From the NCBI RefSeq assembly GCF_000725885.1, contig NZ_JODR01000009.1, forward strand, positions 124,001-188,000: DNA of 64,000 nucleotides. Direction: 5' to 3'. Numbering within the stretch: position 1 is the stretch's first letter; every line of letters begins with the position of its first letter. Position numbers and translations under genes: made by a program. Positions 17,493 to 24,993 of this stretch are shown piece after piece. The notes under the pieces are model-generated. The model was not told the origin of the DNA and made no database searches. It worked only from the letters and a program-made list of their open reading frames with translations. Source of the DNA: Streptomyces albus subsp. albus (GTDB lineage: Bacteria; Actinomycetota; Actinomycetes; Streptomycetales; Streptomycetaceae).

Positions 17493-17576
17493 TAGGGAGG
17501 GAGGGGCCAACCGGATGCACACCCGAACATCTGTCTGATGCGGCTCTTCCCTCCCCCGCGTCCGCCCGCCCCGCTG

Positions 17577-20426
17577 CTACTCGTCCGAGGACTTCTTCGC
17601 GGCGGAGCCCTTCTTGGCGGCGGTCTTCTTGGCCGTCGTCTTCTTGGCAGCGGTCTTCTTCGAAGCGGCCGTCTTCTTGGTGGCCGTCTTCTTCGCCGGG
17701 GCCTTCTTCGCCGCCGCCTTCTTCTTCGCGGGCCCCTTCGCCCGCTTCTCGGCGAGCAGTTCGAAACCGCGCTCGGGCGTGATCGTCTCGACGTCGTCGT
17801 CCCGCCGCAGCGTCGCGTTCGTCTCGCCGTCCGTCACGTACGGGCCGAAGCGGCCGTCCTTGACGACGACGGGACGCTCCGTGACCGGGTCGTTCCCCAG
17901 CTCCTTGAGCGGCGGTTTGGCCGCGGCCCGCCCCCGCTGCTTGGGCTTGGAGTAGATCTCCAGCGCCTCGTCGAGGGTGATGGTGAAGATCTGCTCCTCG
18001 CTCTCCAGGGAGCGCGAGTCGGTGCCCTTCTTCAGATAGGGACCGTAGCGGCCGTTCTGCGCGGTGATCTCGTTGCCGGACTCGGGGTCCACACCGACGA
18101 CGCGGGGCAGCGACAGCAGCTTGAGCGCGTCGTCCAGCGTCACGGTGTCCAGCGACATCGAGCGGAAGAGCGACGCGGTGCGCGGCTTGACGGCGTTCTT
18201 GCCCGTCTTCGGAGTGCCCTCGGGCAGCACCTCGGTGACGTACGGGCCGTACCTGCCGTCGCGGGCGACGATCGGGCGGCCGGTCTCCGGGTCGGTCCCC
18301 AGTTCGAAGTCACCGCTGGGCTTGGCCAGCAGTTCCTTGGCGTACTCGACGGTCAGCTCGTCCGGCGGCAGATCGTCGGGGACATCGGCCCGCTGCCCGG
18401 GCTCGCCCTCCTTCGGGCTGGGGCCCTCCACGTACGGGCCGTAGCGGCCCACCCGCAGCGTGATGCCCTCGCCGACCGGGAAGGACGAGACGCCCTTGGC
18501 GTCGATCGCCCCCAGGTCGGAGACGAGTTCCTTGAGGCCGCCCAGGTGGTCGCCGTCGCCGTTGCCGGCCGCCGCGGCCTCGCCCGCGGCACCGCCGTCC
18601 GTCTCCTCGCCGAAGTAGAAACGGCGCAGCCACGGCACCGCCTCGGCGTTGCCCGCGGCGATGCGGTCGAGGTCGTCCTCCATCTTGGCGGTGAAGTCGT
18701 AGTCCACCAGCCGGCCGAAGTGCTTCTCCAGCAGCCCGACCACGGCGAAGCTCAGGAAGGACGGCACCAGGGCGGTGCCCTTCTTGAAGACGTACCGCCG
18801 GTCCAGGATGGTGCCGATGATCGAGGCGTAGGTGGACGGGCGTCCGATCTCGCGCTCTTCCAGCTCCTTGACCAGCGTCGCCTCGGTGTAGCGGGCCGGC
18901 GGCTTGGTGGCGTGACCGTCCACGGACATCTCCGCGGCGCGCAGCGGGTCGCCCTCGGCTACCTGCGGCAGCCGGCGCTCGCGGTCGTCCAGTTCCGCGT
19001 TCGGGTCGTCGGCGCCCTCGACGTACGCCTTGAGGAAGCCGTGGAAGGTGATGACCTTGCCGGTGGCGCTGAACTCGGCGTCGCGGCCGTCCGCCGACCG
19101 GCCGCCGACCTTCACGGTGACGGACTGGCCTACGGCGTCCTTCATCTGCGAGGCGACCGTCCGCTTCCAGATCAGCTCGTACAGCTTGAACTGGTCGCCC
19201 GTCAGCCCCGTCTCGGCGGGCGTGCGGAAGCGGTCCCCGGAGGGACGGATCGCCTCGTGCGCCTCCTGCGCGTTCTTGACCTTGCCGGCGTAGGTACGCG
19301 GCTTGTCCGGCAGGTAGTCGGCGCCGTACAGCTGGGTGACCTGCGCACGGGCGGCGGTCACGGCCGTGTCCGAGAGCGTCGTGGAGTCCGTACGCATGTA
19401 GGTGATGAAGCCGTTCTCGTACAGCTTCTGCGCCACCTGCATGGTGGCCTTCGCGCCGAAGCCCAGCTTCCGGCTGGCCTCCTGCTGGAGCGTCGTCGTA
19501 CGGAAGGGCGCGTACGGGGAGCGGCGGTAGGGCTTGGACTCGACGGAGCGGACCGAGAAGTCGGTGTCCTCCAACGCCGCGGCCAGTGTGCGCGCCGCCT
19601 CCTCGTCCAGGTGCAGGACGGCGGCCGGGTCCTTGAGGCGGCCCTCGGAGGTGAAGTCACGACCCTGGGCGATACGGCGTCCGTCGACCGTGGTCAGCCG
19701 GGCGCCGAAGGTCGCCGGGTCGCCCGTGGCGCCCGCCCCCGCCGAGGCATCCCCCGCCTGCCCCGTCGCGAACGTGCCCGTCAGGTCCCAGTACTCGGCG
19801 GAGCGGAACGCCATGCGCTCCCGCTCCCGCTCGACCACCAGCCGGGTGGCCACGGACTGCACCCGGCCGGCCGACAGCCGGGGCATGACCTTCTTCCACA
19901 GCACCGGGGAGACCTCGTACCCGTACAGCCGGTCGAGGATCCGGCGGGTCTCCTGCGCGTCGACCAGCCGCTGGTTGAGACTGCGCGGATTGCGCACGGC
20001 GTTCTGGATGGCGTCCTTGGTGATCTCGTGGAAGACCATCCGCTTGACCGGGACCTTCGGCTTGAGCACCTCCTGCAGGTGCCAGGCGATGGCCTCGCCC
20101 TCGCGGTCCTCGTCAGTGGCCAGATAGAGCTCGTCGGAGTCGGCCAGCAGCTCCTTGAGCTTCTTGACCTGGTCCTTCTTGTCGCTGTTGACCACGTACA
20201 ACGGCTCGAAGTCGTGGTCGACGTTCACACCGAGCCGGGCCCAGGGCTCACCCTTGTACTTCGCGGGAACCTCGGCCGCACCGTTGGGAAGGTCGCGGAT
20301 GTGCCCGACGCTGGCCTCGACGACGTAGCCAGGGCCGAGATAGCCCTTGATCGTCTTGGCCTTGGCAGGCGACTCGACGATCACGAGTCGGCGCCCGCCG
20401 TTTGCTGTCTCGTGGGTCGGGGACAA
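17577..20426 (-). CDS. topA: DNA topoisomerase I (type IA)
   Basis: A 949-residue enzyme that relaxes negative supercoils. It begins at TTG 20426; the N-terminus MSPTHETANGGRRLVIVESP then enters the Toprim domain (SPAKAKTIKGYLGPGYVV, YLATDEDREGEAIAWHL). The active-site tyrosine is Tyr343 in GFITYMRTDSTT. The C-terminal part holds several GRYGPYV-type repeat domains instead of zinc fingers. The last 60 residues are a Lys/Ala-rich tail ([13 protein letters not shown]), typical of actinobacterial TopA and thought to grip DNA. An AG-rich stretch lies just upstream of the TTG. It ends 97 bp before the tmk start on the same strand. Confidence 0.98.
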   Translation of the reverse strand: MSPTHETANGGRRLVIVESPAKAKTIKGYLGPGYVVEASVGHIRDLPNGAAEVPAKYKGEPWARLGVNVDHDFEPLYVVNSDKKDQVKKLKELLADSDELYLATDEDREGEAIAWHLQEVLKPKVPVKRMVFHEITKDAIQNAVRNPRSLNQRLVDAQETRRILDRLYGYEVSPVLWKKVMPRLSAGRVQSVATRLVVERERERMAFRSAEYWDLTGTFATGQAGDASAGAGATGDPATFGARLTTVDGRRIAQGRDFTSEGRLKDPAAVLHLDEEAARTLAAALEDTDFSVRSVESKPYRRSPYAPFRTTTLQQEASRKLGFGAKATMQVAQKLYENGFITYMRTDSTTLSDTAVTAARAQVTQLYGADYLPDKPRTYAGKVKNAQEAHEAIRPSGDRFRTPAETGLTGDQFKLYELIWKRTVASQMKDAVGQSVTVKVGGRSADGRDAEFSATGKVITFHGFLKAYVEGADDPNAELDDRERRLPQVAEGDPLRAAEMSVDGHATKPPARYTEATLVKELEEREIGRPSTYASIIGTILDRRYVFKKGTALVPSFLSFAVVGLLEKHFGRLVDYDFTAKMEDDLDRIAAGNAEAVPWLRRFYFGEETDGGAAGEAAAAGNGDGDHLGGLKELVSDLGAIDAKGVSSFPVGEGITLRVGRYGPYVEGPSPKEGEPGQRADVPDDLPPDELTVEYAKELLAKPSGDFELGTDPETGRPIVARDGRYGPYVTEVLPEGTPKTGKNAVKPRTASLFRSMSLDTVTLDDALKLLSLPRVVGVDPESGNEITAQNGRYGPYLKKGTDSRSLESEEQIFTITLDEALEIYSKPKQRGRAAAKPPLKELGNDPVTERPVVVKDGRFGPYVTDGETNATLRRDDDVETITPERGFELLAEKRAKGPAKKKAAAKKAPAKKTATKKTAASKKTAAKKTTAKKTAAKKGSAAKKSSDE

Positions 20427-20635
20427 CTTCTGCTCTTCTCTTCTCTCCGGTCGGCTGTCTGTCTCGCATCGGTATCGCTGCGGAGTGTGACGGTACCTCC
20501 CGCCCCCATGTCAAACGGGAAAAGTCGGCAACGCCACTCGAACGGTAACCCGACAACCAGCCGTGGCGCCGCCCGACGGCTCTGGCAACATGTCGGGGGC
20601 ACATCAGCCAGGTACCGCTCGACCTCGGAGGTCTT

Positions 20636-21052
20636 GTGTCCAACCCGAACCAGCCCGGTTACGGCTACCCGCAGCAACCGGGCCAGAACCCGTACAACCA
20701 GGCGCCCCCGCCGCCGGGCCAGCCCGGCCCCGGCCCGCAGCCCGGTTACGGCTACCCCGGCCAGCAGCCGATGGCGCCCATGCCCGGCCAGTACACCGGC
20801 GACCCGAACGCGCCCTACGGCTACGACCCGTACGGCCGGCCGCTCTCCCACAAGTCCAAGATCGTCGCAGGGGTGCTCCAGCTGTTGATCGGCGGCCTGG
20901 GCATCGGCCGCTTCTACACCGGCCACGTCGGCATGGGCATAGCCCAGCTGTTCACCTGCGGCGGCTTCGGCGTCTGGGCCCTGATCGACGGCATCCTCTT
21001 CCTGACCAGCGACGACCGCACCGACAGCGACGGCCGCGTCCTGCGTGGCTGA
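20636..21052 (+). CDS. TM2 domain membrane protein
   Basis: A 138-residue protein starting at GTG 20636 behind CGGAGG. Residues 1-65 are Pro/Gly/Tyr-rich with repeated YGYPxQ units. Residues 72-130 form a TM2 domain: KSKIVAGVLQLLIGGLGIGRFY, a short turn, then GMGIAQLFTCGGFGVWALIDGI. TM2 proteins are two-span membrane proteins of unknown biochemical role. It is divergent from topA, and the DUF2752 gene follows directly on the same strand. The two membrane proteins are probably one transcript. Confidence 0.9.
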   Translation: MSNPNQPGYGYPQQPGQNPYNQAPPPPGQPGPGPQPGYGYPGQQPMAPMPGQYTGDPNAPYGYDPYGRPLSHKSKIVAGVLQLLIGGLGIGRFYTGHVGMGIAQLFTCGGFGVWALIDGILFLTSDDRTDSDGRVLRG

Positions 21053-21107
21053 GGCCGGCACCAGCCCAGGGGGAGGGCTGCGCACCACAGGGGGAGGCGC
21101 AGGCCGC

Positions 21108-21533
21108 ATGGCGAACAAAAACGTCCCTGAAGCCGTGGGCCGACTTCGCGCCGCCCTCTCCCACCCGGCCGTACCGCCGCTGGCCACAGCGGCGGCCGGT
21201 CTGCTCGGCGCCTGCTATCTGTGGGGCACCGACCCCCACCGTCCCGGTGGCTGGCTGCCGCGCTGCCCCTTCAACTGGGCGACCGGCCTGCTGTGCCCCG
21301 CCTGCGGCGGCACCCGCATGGCCTACGACCTGATGCACGGCGACCTGGTCGCGGCGTTCCACGACAACGCCGCCCTGCTCACCGTCGGACTCCCCGTCGC
21401 CGGCTACCTGTCCGCCCGCTGGCTGTGGGAGGGACTGCGCGGACGCCGCTACGCGCCACGCCTGAGCACCCGCGGCACGGTGGCCGTACTGGCCACCGCC
21501 GTCGCCTGGACGGTGGCCAGAAACGTGCTGTAG
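21108..21533 (+). CDS. DUF2752 family membrane protein
   Basis: A 141-residue protein with the DUF2752 signature CPFNWATGLLCPACGGTRM, flanked by about three hydrophobic spans. ATG 21108 has GGGGGAGG about 10 nt upstream. A GTG at 21045 that overlaps the TM2 stop would add 21 residues. The paired cysteines (CPACGGTR) suggest metal or redox binding, but no function is established. It is co-directional with the TM2 gene and converges on the methyltransferase. Confidence 0.85.
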   Translation: MANKNVPEAVGRLRAALSHPAVPPLATAAAGLLGACYLWGTDPHRPGGWLPRCPFNWATGLLCPACGGTRMAYDLMHGDLVAAFHDNAALLTVGLPVAGYLSARWLWEGLRGRRYAPRLSTRGTVAVLATAVAWTVARNVL

Positions 21534-21607
21534 CCCCCTGGCCTTGGCCGGCACGGTACGGCTCGGCCCGATGCGTCCCTGCCCGGACCGAGCGGGTGCC
21601 GTGCGGC

Positions 21608-23170
21608 TCAGTCCGTCACCGGGACCAGGAAACCCTGCTCCACCAGCAGCCGGATCGACTCCGGCGTCCGCCGGCGCAGCTCGGCGATGTCCTCGCCCAG
21701 CAGCTGCCCGATCGCCTCCAGGATGCGGGAGGCGCTCAGCGTCCCGTCGCACACGCCCGCGAAGCCCGCGCCGACCGTGTCCACCGTCACCGCACGCCGC
21801 ATCCCGCGGTTCTGCCGCAGCACCACGTGCTCGGGGTCCTCCGCGCCCGGCGCGCCGACCTGCTCCTGGACGACCTCGTCCGCGAGCACGAAACGGTGCT
21901 CCAGCAGCGCCTCGTCGTGCGTACGCCGCAGGAAGTCCTGCCGCTCGAAATGCGCCCGGATCACCTCGCCCAGCGGCTGCTCCACCGGGTGCGGCCACTC
22001 CTCGGCCAGCACGGACGGCTGCTCCGCGTCCGAACGCCGCAGCGTGATCCAGCCGAAACCGACCGCCCTGGTGCCGCGTGCCGCGAACTCCTCCAGCCAG
22101 GCGTCGTAGCGCTCCGCGTACGCCGCCGGGTCCCCCCGGTGGTCGCCCGCGTCCCTCAGCCACAGCTCCGCGTACTGCGTGACATCCTGCTCCTCACGCT
22201 GGACGATCCACGCGTCGCACCCGGGCGGCACCCACGCACCGACCCGCTCCCGCCAGTCCTCGCCCTCCCGGTGCTCCCAGTTGGCCAGCAACTGACAGTA
22301 ACCGCCGGGGGCCAGACGACGGGCCGCCTGCTGGACGAGGGTGCGGCACAGGTCGTCCCCCGCCATTCCACCGTCCCGGTAGGTGAGACGGGCACCCGGC
22401 GAGATCACGAACGGCGGGTTGGAGACGATCAGGTCGTACGGCTCCTCGTCCGCCACCGGCTCGAACAGCGAGCCGTGCCGCAGGTCCGCCGGGGTGGCAC
22501 CCGACAGCGCGAGGGTGAGCGCGGCGAAACGCAGCGCACGCGGATTGAGGTCGGTCGCGGTGACGTGCGAGGCGAACCTGCTCGCGTGCAGCGCCTGGAC
22601 GCCGGAGCCGGTCCCCAGGTCGAGCGCGCGGCCCACCGGCGTGGTGATCATGATGCCGGCCAGCGTGGTGGACGCGCCCCCGACGCCGAGCACCACATCC
22701 TGCCGTGCGGCGGACTCCGTCTCCCCCGCACCGTCCCGCCCGGCGTCCAGCGGACCGCCCACCCCCTGGGCGCCGCCCACCGCGCGGCCCAGATCGCTGA
22801 CGATCCACCAGTCCTGGCCCTCCGGGCCGCTGTAGGGGCGCACGTCCACGGTGGCGCGGACCGCCCCGTCCGAGCCGTCGGCCGGCTCCAGCCACCGTCC
22901 GGCCAGCGCCTCCTCCACCGGCAACGCCGCCCGCGCCTGCTCGGCGGGCACCGGCTGCTGGAGCAGGAAGAGCCGCACCAGCGTCTCCAGCGGGCTGTGG
23001 CCACGGGTGGCGCGCAGAGCGGGAACGGTCTCGCCGCGCGCGAGGGCCGCGTAGGCGGGGGCGCCGAGCAGTTCGAGCAACCCGTCAGCGGTGAAACCGG
23101 CCCCCAGCAGGGCCTCCCGCAGCCGACGGACCTCTTCCGACGCGGGCTCAGGCAGTGCGTTGGTACTCAC
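21608..23170 (-). CDS. Class I SAM-dependent methyltransferase, NPPF type (HemK/RlmG-like)
   Basis: A 520-residue enzyme. GTG 23170 has GAAGGAGA at ideal spacing; ATG 23179 lies too close to it. The N-terminal 150 residues are a helical, probably substrate-binding, domain. The Rossmann methyltransferase domain has GRALDLGTGSGVQALHASRF (SAM binding) and the catalytic NPPF in DLIVSNPPFVISPG, typical of N-methylation of glutamine or of guanine/adenine in RNA. The last 200 residues are a family-specific extension. The substrate is not known. Membership is certain; specificity is not. Confidence 0.9.
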   Translation of the reverse strand: MSTNALPEPASEEVRRLREALLGAGFTADGLLELLGAPAYAALARGETVPALRATRGHSPLETLVRLFLLQQPVPAEQARAALPVEEALAGRWLEPADGSDGAVRATVDVRPYSGPEGQDWWIVSDLGRAVGGAQGVGGPLDAGRDGAGETESAARQDVVLGVGGASTTLAGIMITTPVGRALDLGTGSGVQALHASRFASHVTATDLNPRALRFAALTLALSGATPADLRHGSLFEPVADEEPYDLIVSNPPFVISPGARLTYRDGGMAGDDLCRTLVQQAARRLAPGGYCQLLANWEHREGEDWRERVGAWVPPGCDAWIVQREEQDVTQYAELWLRDAGDHRGDPAAYAERYDAWLEEFAARGTRAVGFGWITLRRSDAEQPSVLAEEWPHPVEQPLGEVIRAHFERQDFLRRTHDEALLEHRFVLADEVVQEQVGAPGAEDPEHVVLRQNRGMRRAVTVDTVGAGFAGVCDGTLSASRILEAIGQLLGEDIAELRRRTPESIRLLVEQGFLVPVTD

Positions 23171-23330
23171 CCGCGCCATTCTCCTTCGTCCCCGCCACGC
23201 CACCGCGAACGGGGCCACCCCCGGCGCGGTGCCCGGTGGCCGGTCACGGAGTACGTACGCCTCCACGGACGGCCTGGCGGTGCCTCCGTCGCGAACGGCT
23301 GCGGCGGGGTCCGCCGTCCCGAACGACTGC

Positions 23331-23760
23331 GCCGGGGTCCGCCGTCTGGGGGCGCCGACGCGGAACGGCCGGTGTGGGGCCGGGCGGCCGGTGCGGGGCC
23401 GCCGGTGCGGGGCGGCCGGCACGGGGCGGCCGGCGCGGGCGGCTGGCGCAGAGCCGCCGGTACAGGGCAGCTGGTGTGAGGCCGCCGGTGTGGGCGCCGA
23501 CGTGGGGCCGCTGGTGCGGGGCCGGGCCGCCGGTGCGGGGCGGCCGGCACGGGGCAGCCGACGCGGAGCCACCGGTATGGGCGCCAGCGTGGGGCCGCTG
23601 GTGCGGGCGCCGGTGCGGGGCGGCCGGCGTAGGGCGGCCAACGTAAGGCCGCCAATGCGGGCGCCGACGTGGGGCCGTCGGTGTGGGGGGCGGTGTGAAG
23701 CCGCTGCAGTGGGCCGCCGACGAGGGACCCCGCGCGCGGAGCCACCGTCGTGCAGCCGCC
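23331..23760. repeat. Degenerate GC-rich tandem repeat (13-15 bp units)
   Basis: Most of this stretch is built from degenerate copies of a unit like GCCGCCGGTGCGGGG, roughly two dozen copies, with larger duplicated blocks (GGGCGCCGACGTGGGG recurs near 23492, 23580 and 23660). Long frames exist on both strands, but they are simple Arg/Pro/Ala/Gly sequence and none has a ribosome-binding site. It occupies much of the 987-bp gap 23171-24157, where no gene is supported. Confidence 0.7.
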
Positions 23761-23964
23761 GGCATCGGACGCCGACGCAGGTGCTCCACCGTGGGGCAGT
23801 CAGTGCGGGGACGCCGGCGCGGGGCGGCTCGCATGGAGCCACCGCCGTAGGGCCCTCGCACGGAGCCACTGCCGTGAAGCCACCAGCTCGGGCAGCCGAC
23901 GGAAGTGCTCCGCCATGGGCCGGTCGGTGTGGGGCGCCGGGCCGACAGGCTGTGGTTCCGAACC

Positions 23965-24096
23965 CACGAGCCGCGGGCCCCCACGTGGCCCCGACCCGTG
24001 AGACGCAGATCCCTCACGTGGGCCCGGCGCGCGAGCCACGGGCCCCTCACGTAGGCCAGTCCCGCGAGCCGCGGGCCCCTCGCGGGCCGCCCGGCC
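23965..24096. repeat. Four tandem 33-bp repeats
   Basis: Four consecutive units (starting 23965, 23998, 24031 and 24064) share the core GCGAGCCRCGGGCCCCTCACG. The period is a multiple of three, so frames on both strands show an 11-residue repeat, but coding is not otherwise supported. The array runs into the terminator of the downstream lipoprotein gene. Confidence 0.7.
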
Positions 24097-24115
24097 GAGG
24101 GCGCCCCTCGGCCGG
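24091..24115 (-). terminator. Hairpin terminator of the lipoprotein gene
   Basis: CCGGCCGAGGG and CCCTCGGCCGG form an 11-bp perfect stem with a 3-nt loop, 43 bp past the stop. Confidence 0.65.
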
Positions 24116-24157
24116 GCGCCCTCACCGGGCCCGGCGGCCGGGAGTGCCCCTCCCGGA

Positions 24158-24706
24158 TCACTTCTGCGTGACGCGGGACTTCTTGCAGCTCTCCTGCTTG
24201 GCCATCGCCTGCCCGACCTCGCCCTTCTGGAGTTCGCGCAGCGCCTTGTCGCCGTTCTGGCCGAGCGTCTTGAGCTTGGCGGCGACGCTGTCGAGGCCCT
24301 CGTCGAACTTGTCGCCGGTGGGCAGCTTCTCGGCCGCTGTCTTGAGGTCGTTGTACTGACCGGCGATGCCGTTGAGCTCCTTGACGGCGTCCTTCTGGAG
24401 CTTGTCGCCGTTGTCGACCGGCGGGGCACCCGCCTTCTGGACGGCCTTGGCCATGGCCCGGTAGGCGTTGGAGACCTTCTGGAAGGCGGCCGAGTCGGCC
24501 TTCTTGACCTCATCGGGGGACTTGTTGGCCCGCGATGCCTCGGCGATGGACGCGTTGGCTTCGTCGATCTTCTTGAGCTGGGGCTGGAGGTCGTCGCAGA
24601 CGTTCTTGGCCCACTCGTCCTTCTTGCCACTGTCGTCGCTGCAACCGGTCAGCGCGAGTACGAGTGCCGCACCACTGCACAGCGCCGCCGCGAGCTTCTT
24701 GTTCAC
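24158..24706 (-). CDS. Small secreted lipoprotein of unknown function
   Basis: A 182-residue lipoprotein from GTG 24706 (AAGGGA upstream). Residues 1-22 are a lipoprotein signal, ALVLALTGCSDD, with lipid attachment at the Cys. The mature part is Lys/Glu/Ala-rich and helical, in the style of small actinobacterial extracytoplasmic lipoproteins. Two Cys residues (NVCDD and ESCKK) could form a disulfide between its ends. It shows no enzyme motif. It is downstream of hppA on the same strand but separated from it by a strong terminator, so it is probably transcribed alone. Confidence 0.85.
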   Translation of the reverse strand: MNKKLAAALCSGAALVLALTGCSDDSGKKDEWAKNVCDDLQPQLKKIDEANASIAEASRANKSPDEVKKADSAAFQKVSNAYRAMAKAVQKAGAPPVDNGDKLQKDAVKELNGIAGQYNDLKTAAEKLPTGDKFDEGLDSVAAKLKTLGQNGDKALRELQKGEVGQAMAKQESCKKSRVTQK

Positions 24707-24879
24707 CGGATCGGTCCCTTCATGGCTGTTCGGCCCGGAACATACACGCCAGGGAGGGAGTGGCGGCGAGCCGGAAGACCCTTATACCTACTATTGCAGC
24801 CATTTGCACCAATGGCTGAGCGCGACATCACGGACATCCTGTCCGGCTCACGACGCACTGAGAGAAAGCCCACACAGGA

Positions 24880-24913
24880 CGGCGGGCGGGACGCCAACGC
24901 GTCCCGCCCGCCG
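24880..24913 (-). terminator. Hairpin terminator of hppA
   Basis: CGGCGGGCGGGACGC pairs perfectly over 15 bp with GCGTCCCGCCCGCCG around a CAAC loop, 80 bp past the hppA stop. A short degenerate direct repeat with the core TCAYTCGCACCGTC lies between it and hppA. Confidence 0.75.
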
Positions 24914-24993
24914 GTCGGTTGACCCGCTGTGCGCGGTCAGTGCCGAGTCATTCGCACCGTCAGTTCCGGATCACTCGCACCGTCGGTGCAGAA

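Noticed and set aside
14205..17495. A 1096-codon open frame on the plus strand opposite tmk
   Set aside because: It is the mirror of a high-GC coding region; composition is Gly/Arg/Leu repeat-like and the opposite strand encodes a clear kinase fusion.
17538..20888. A 1116-codon open frame on the plus strand opposite topA
   Set aside because: Antisense to an unmistakable topoisomerase with correct motifs; no independent domain is seen.
23331..24096. CRISPR-like appearance of the repeated region
   Set aside because: There are no constant repeats separated by unique spacers and no cas genes; the units are contiguous degenerate tandem repeats.
23244..24161. A 305-codon minus-strand frame starting with a GTG that overlaps the lipoprotein stop
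   Set aside because: It is made of the tandem repeats, crosses a strong terminator hairpin and has no ribosome-binding site, so the overlap is probably chance.
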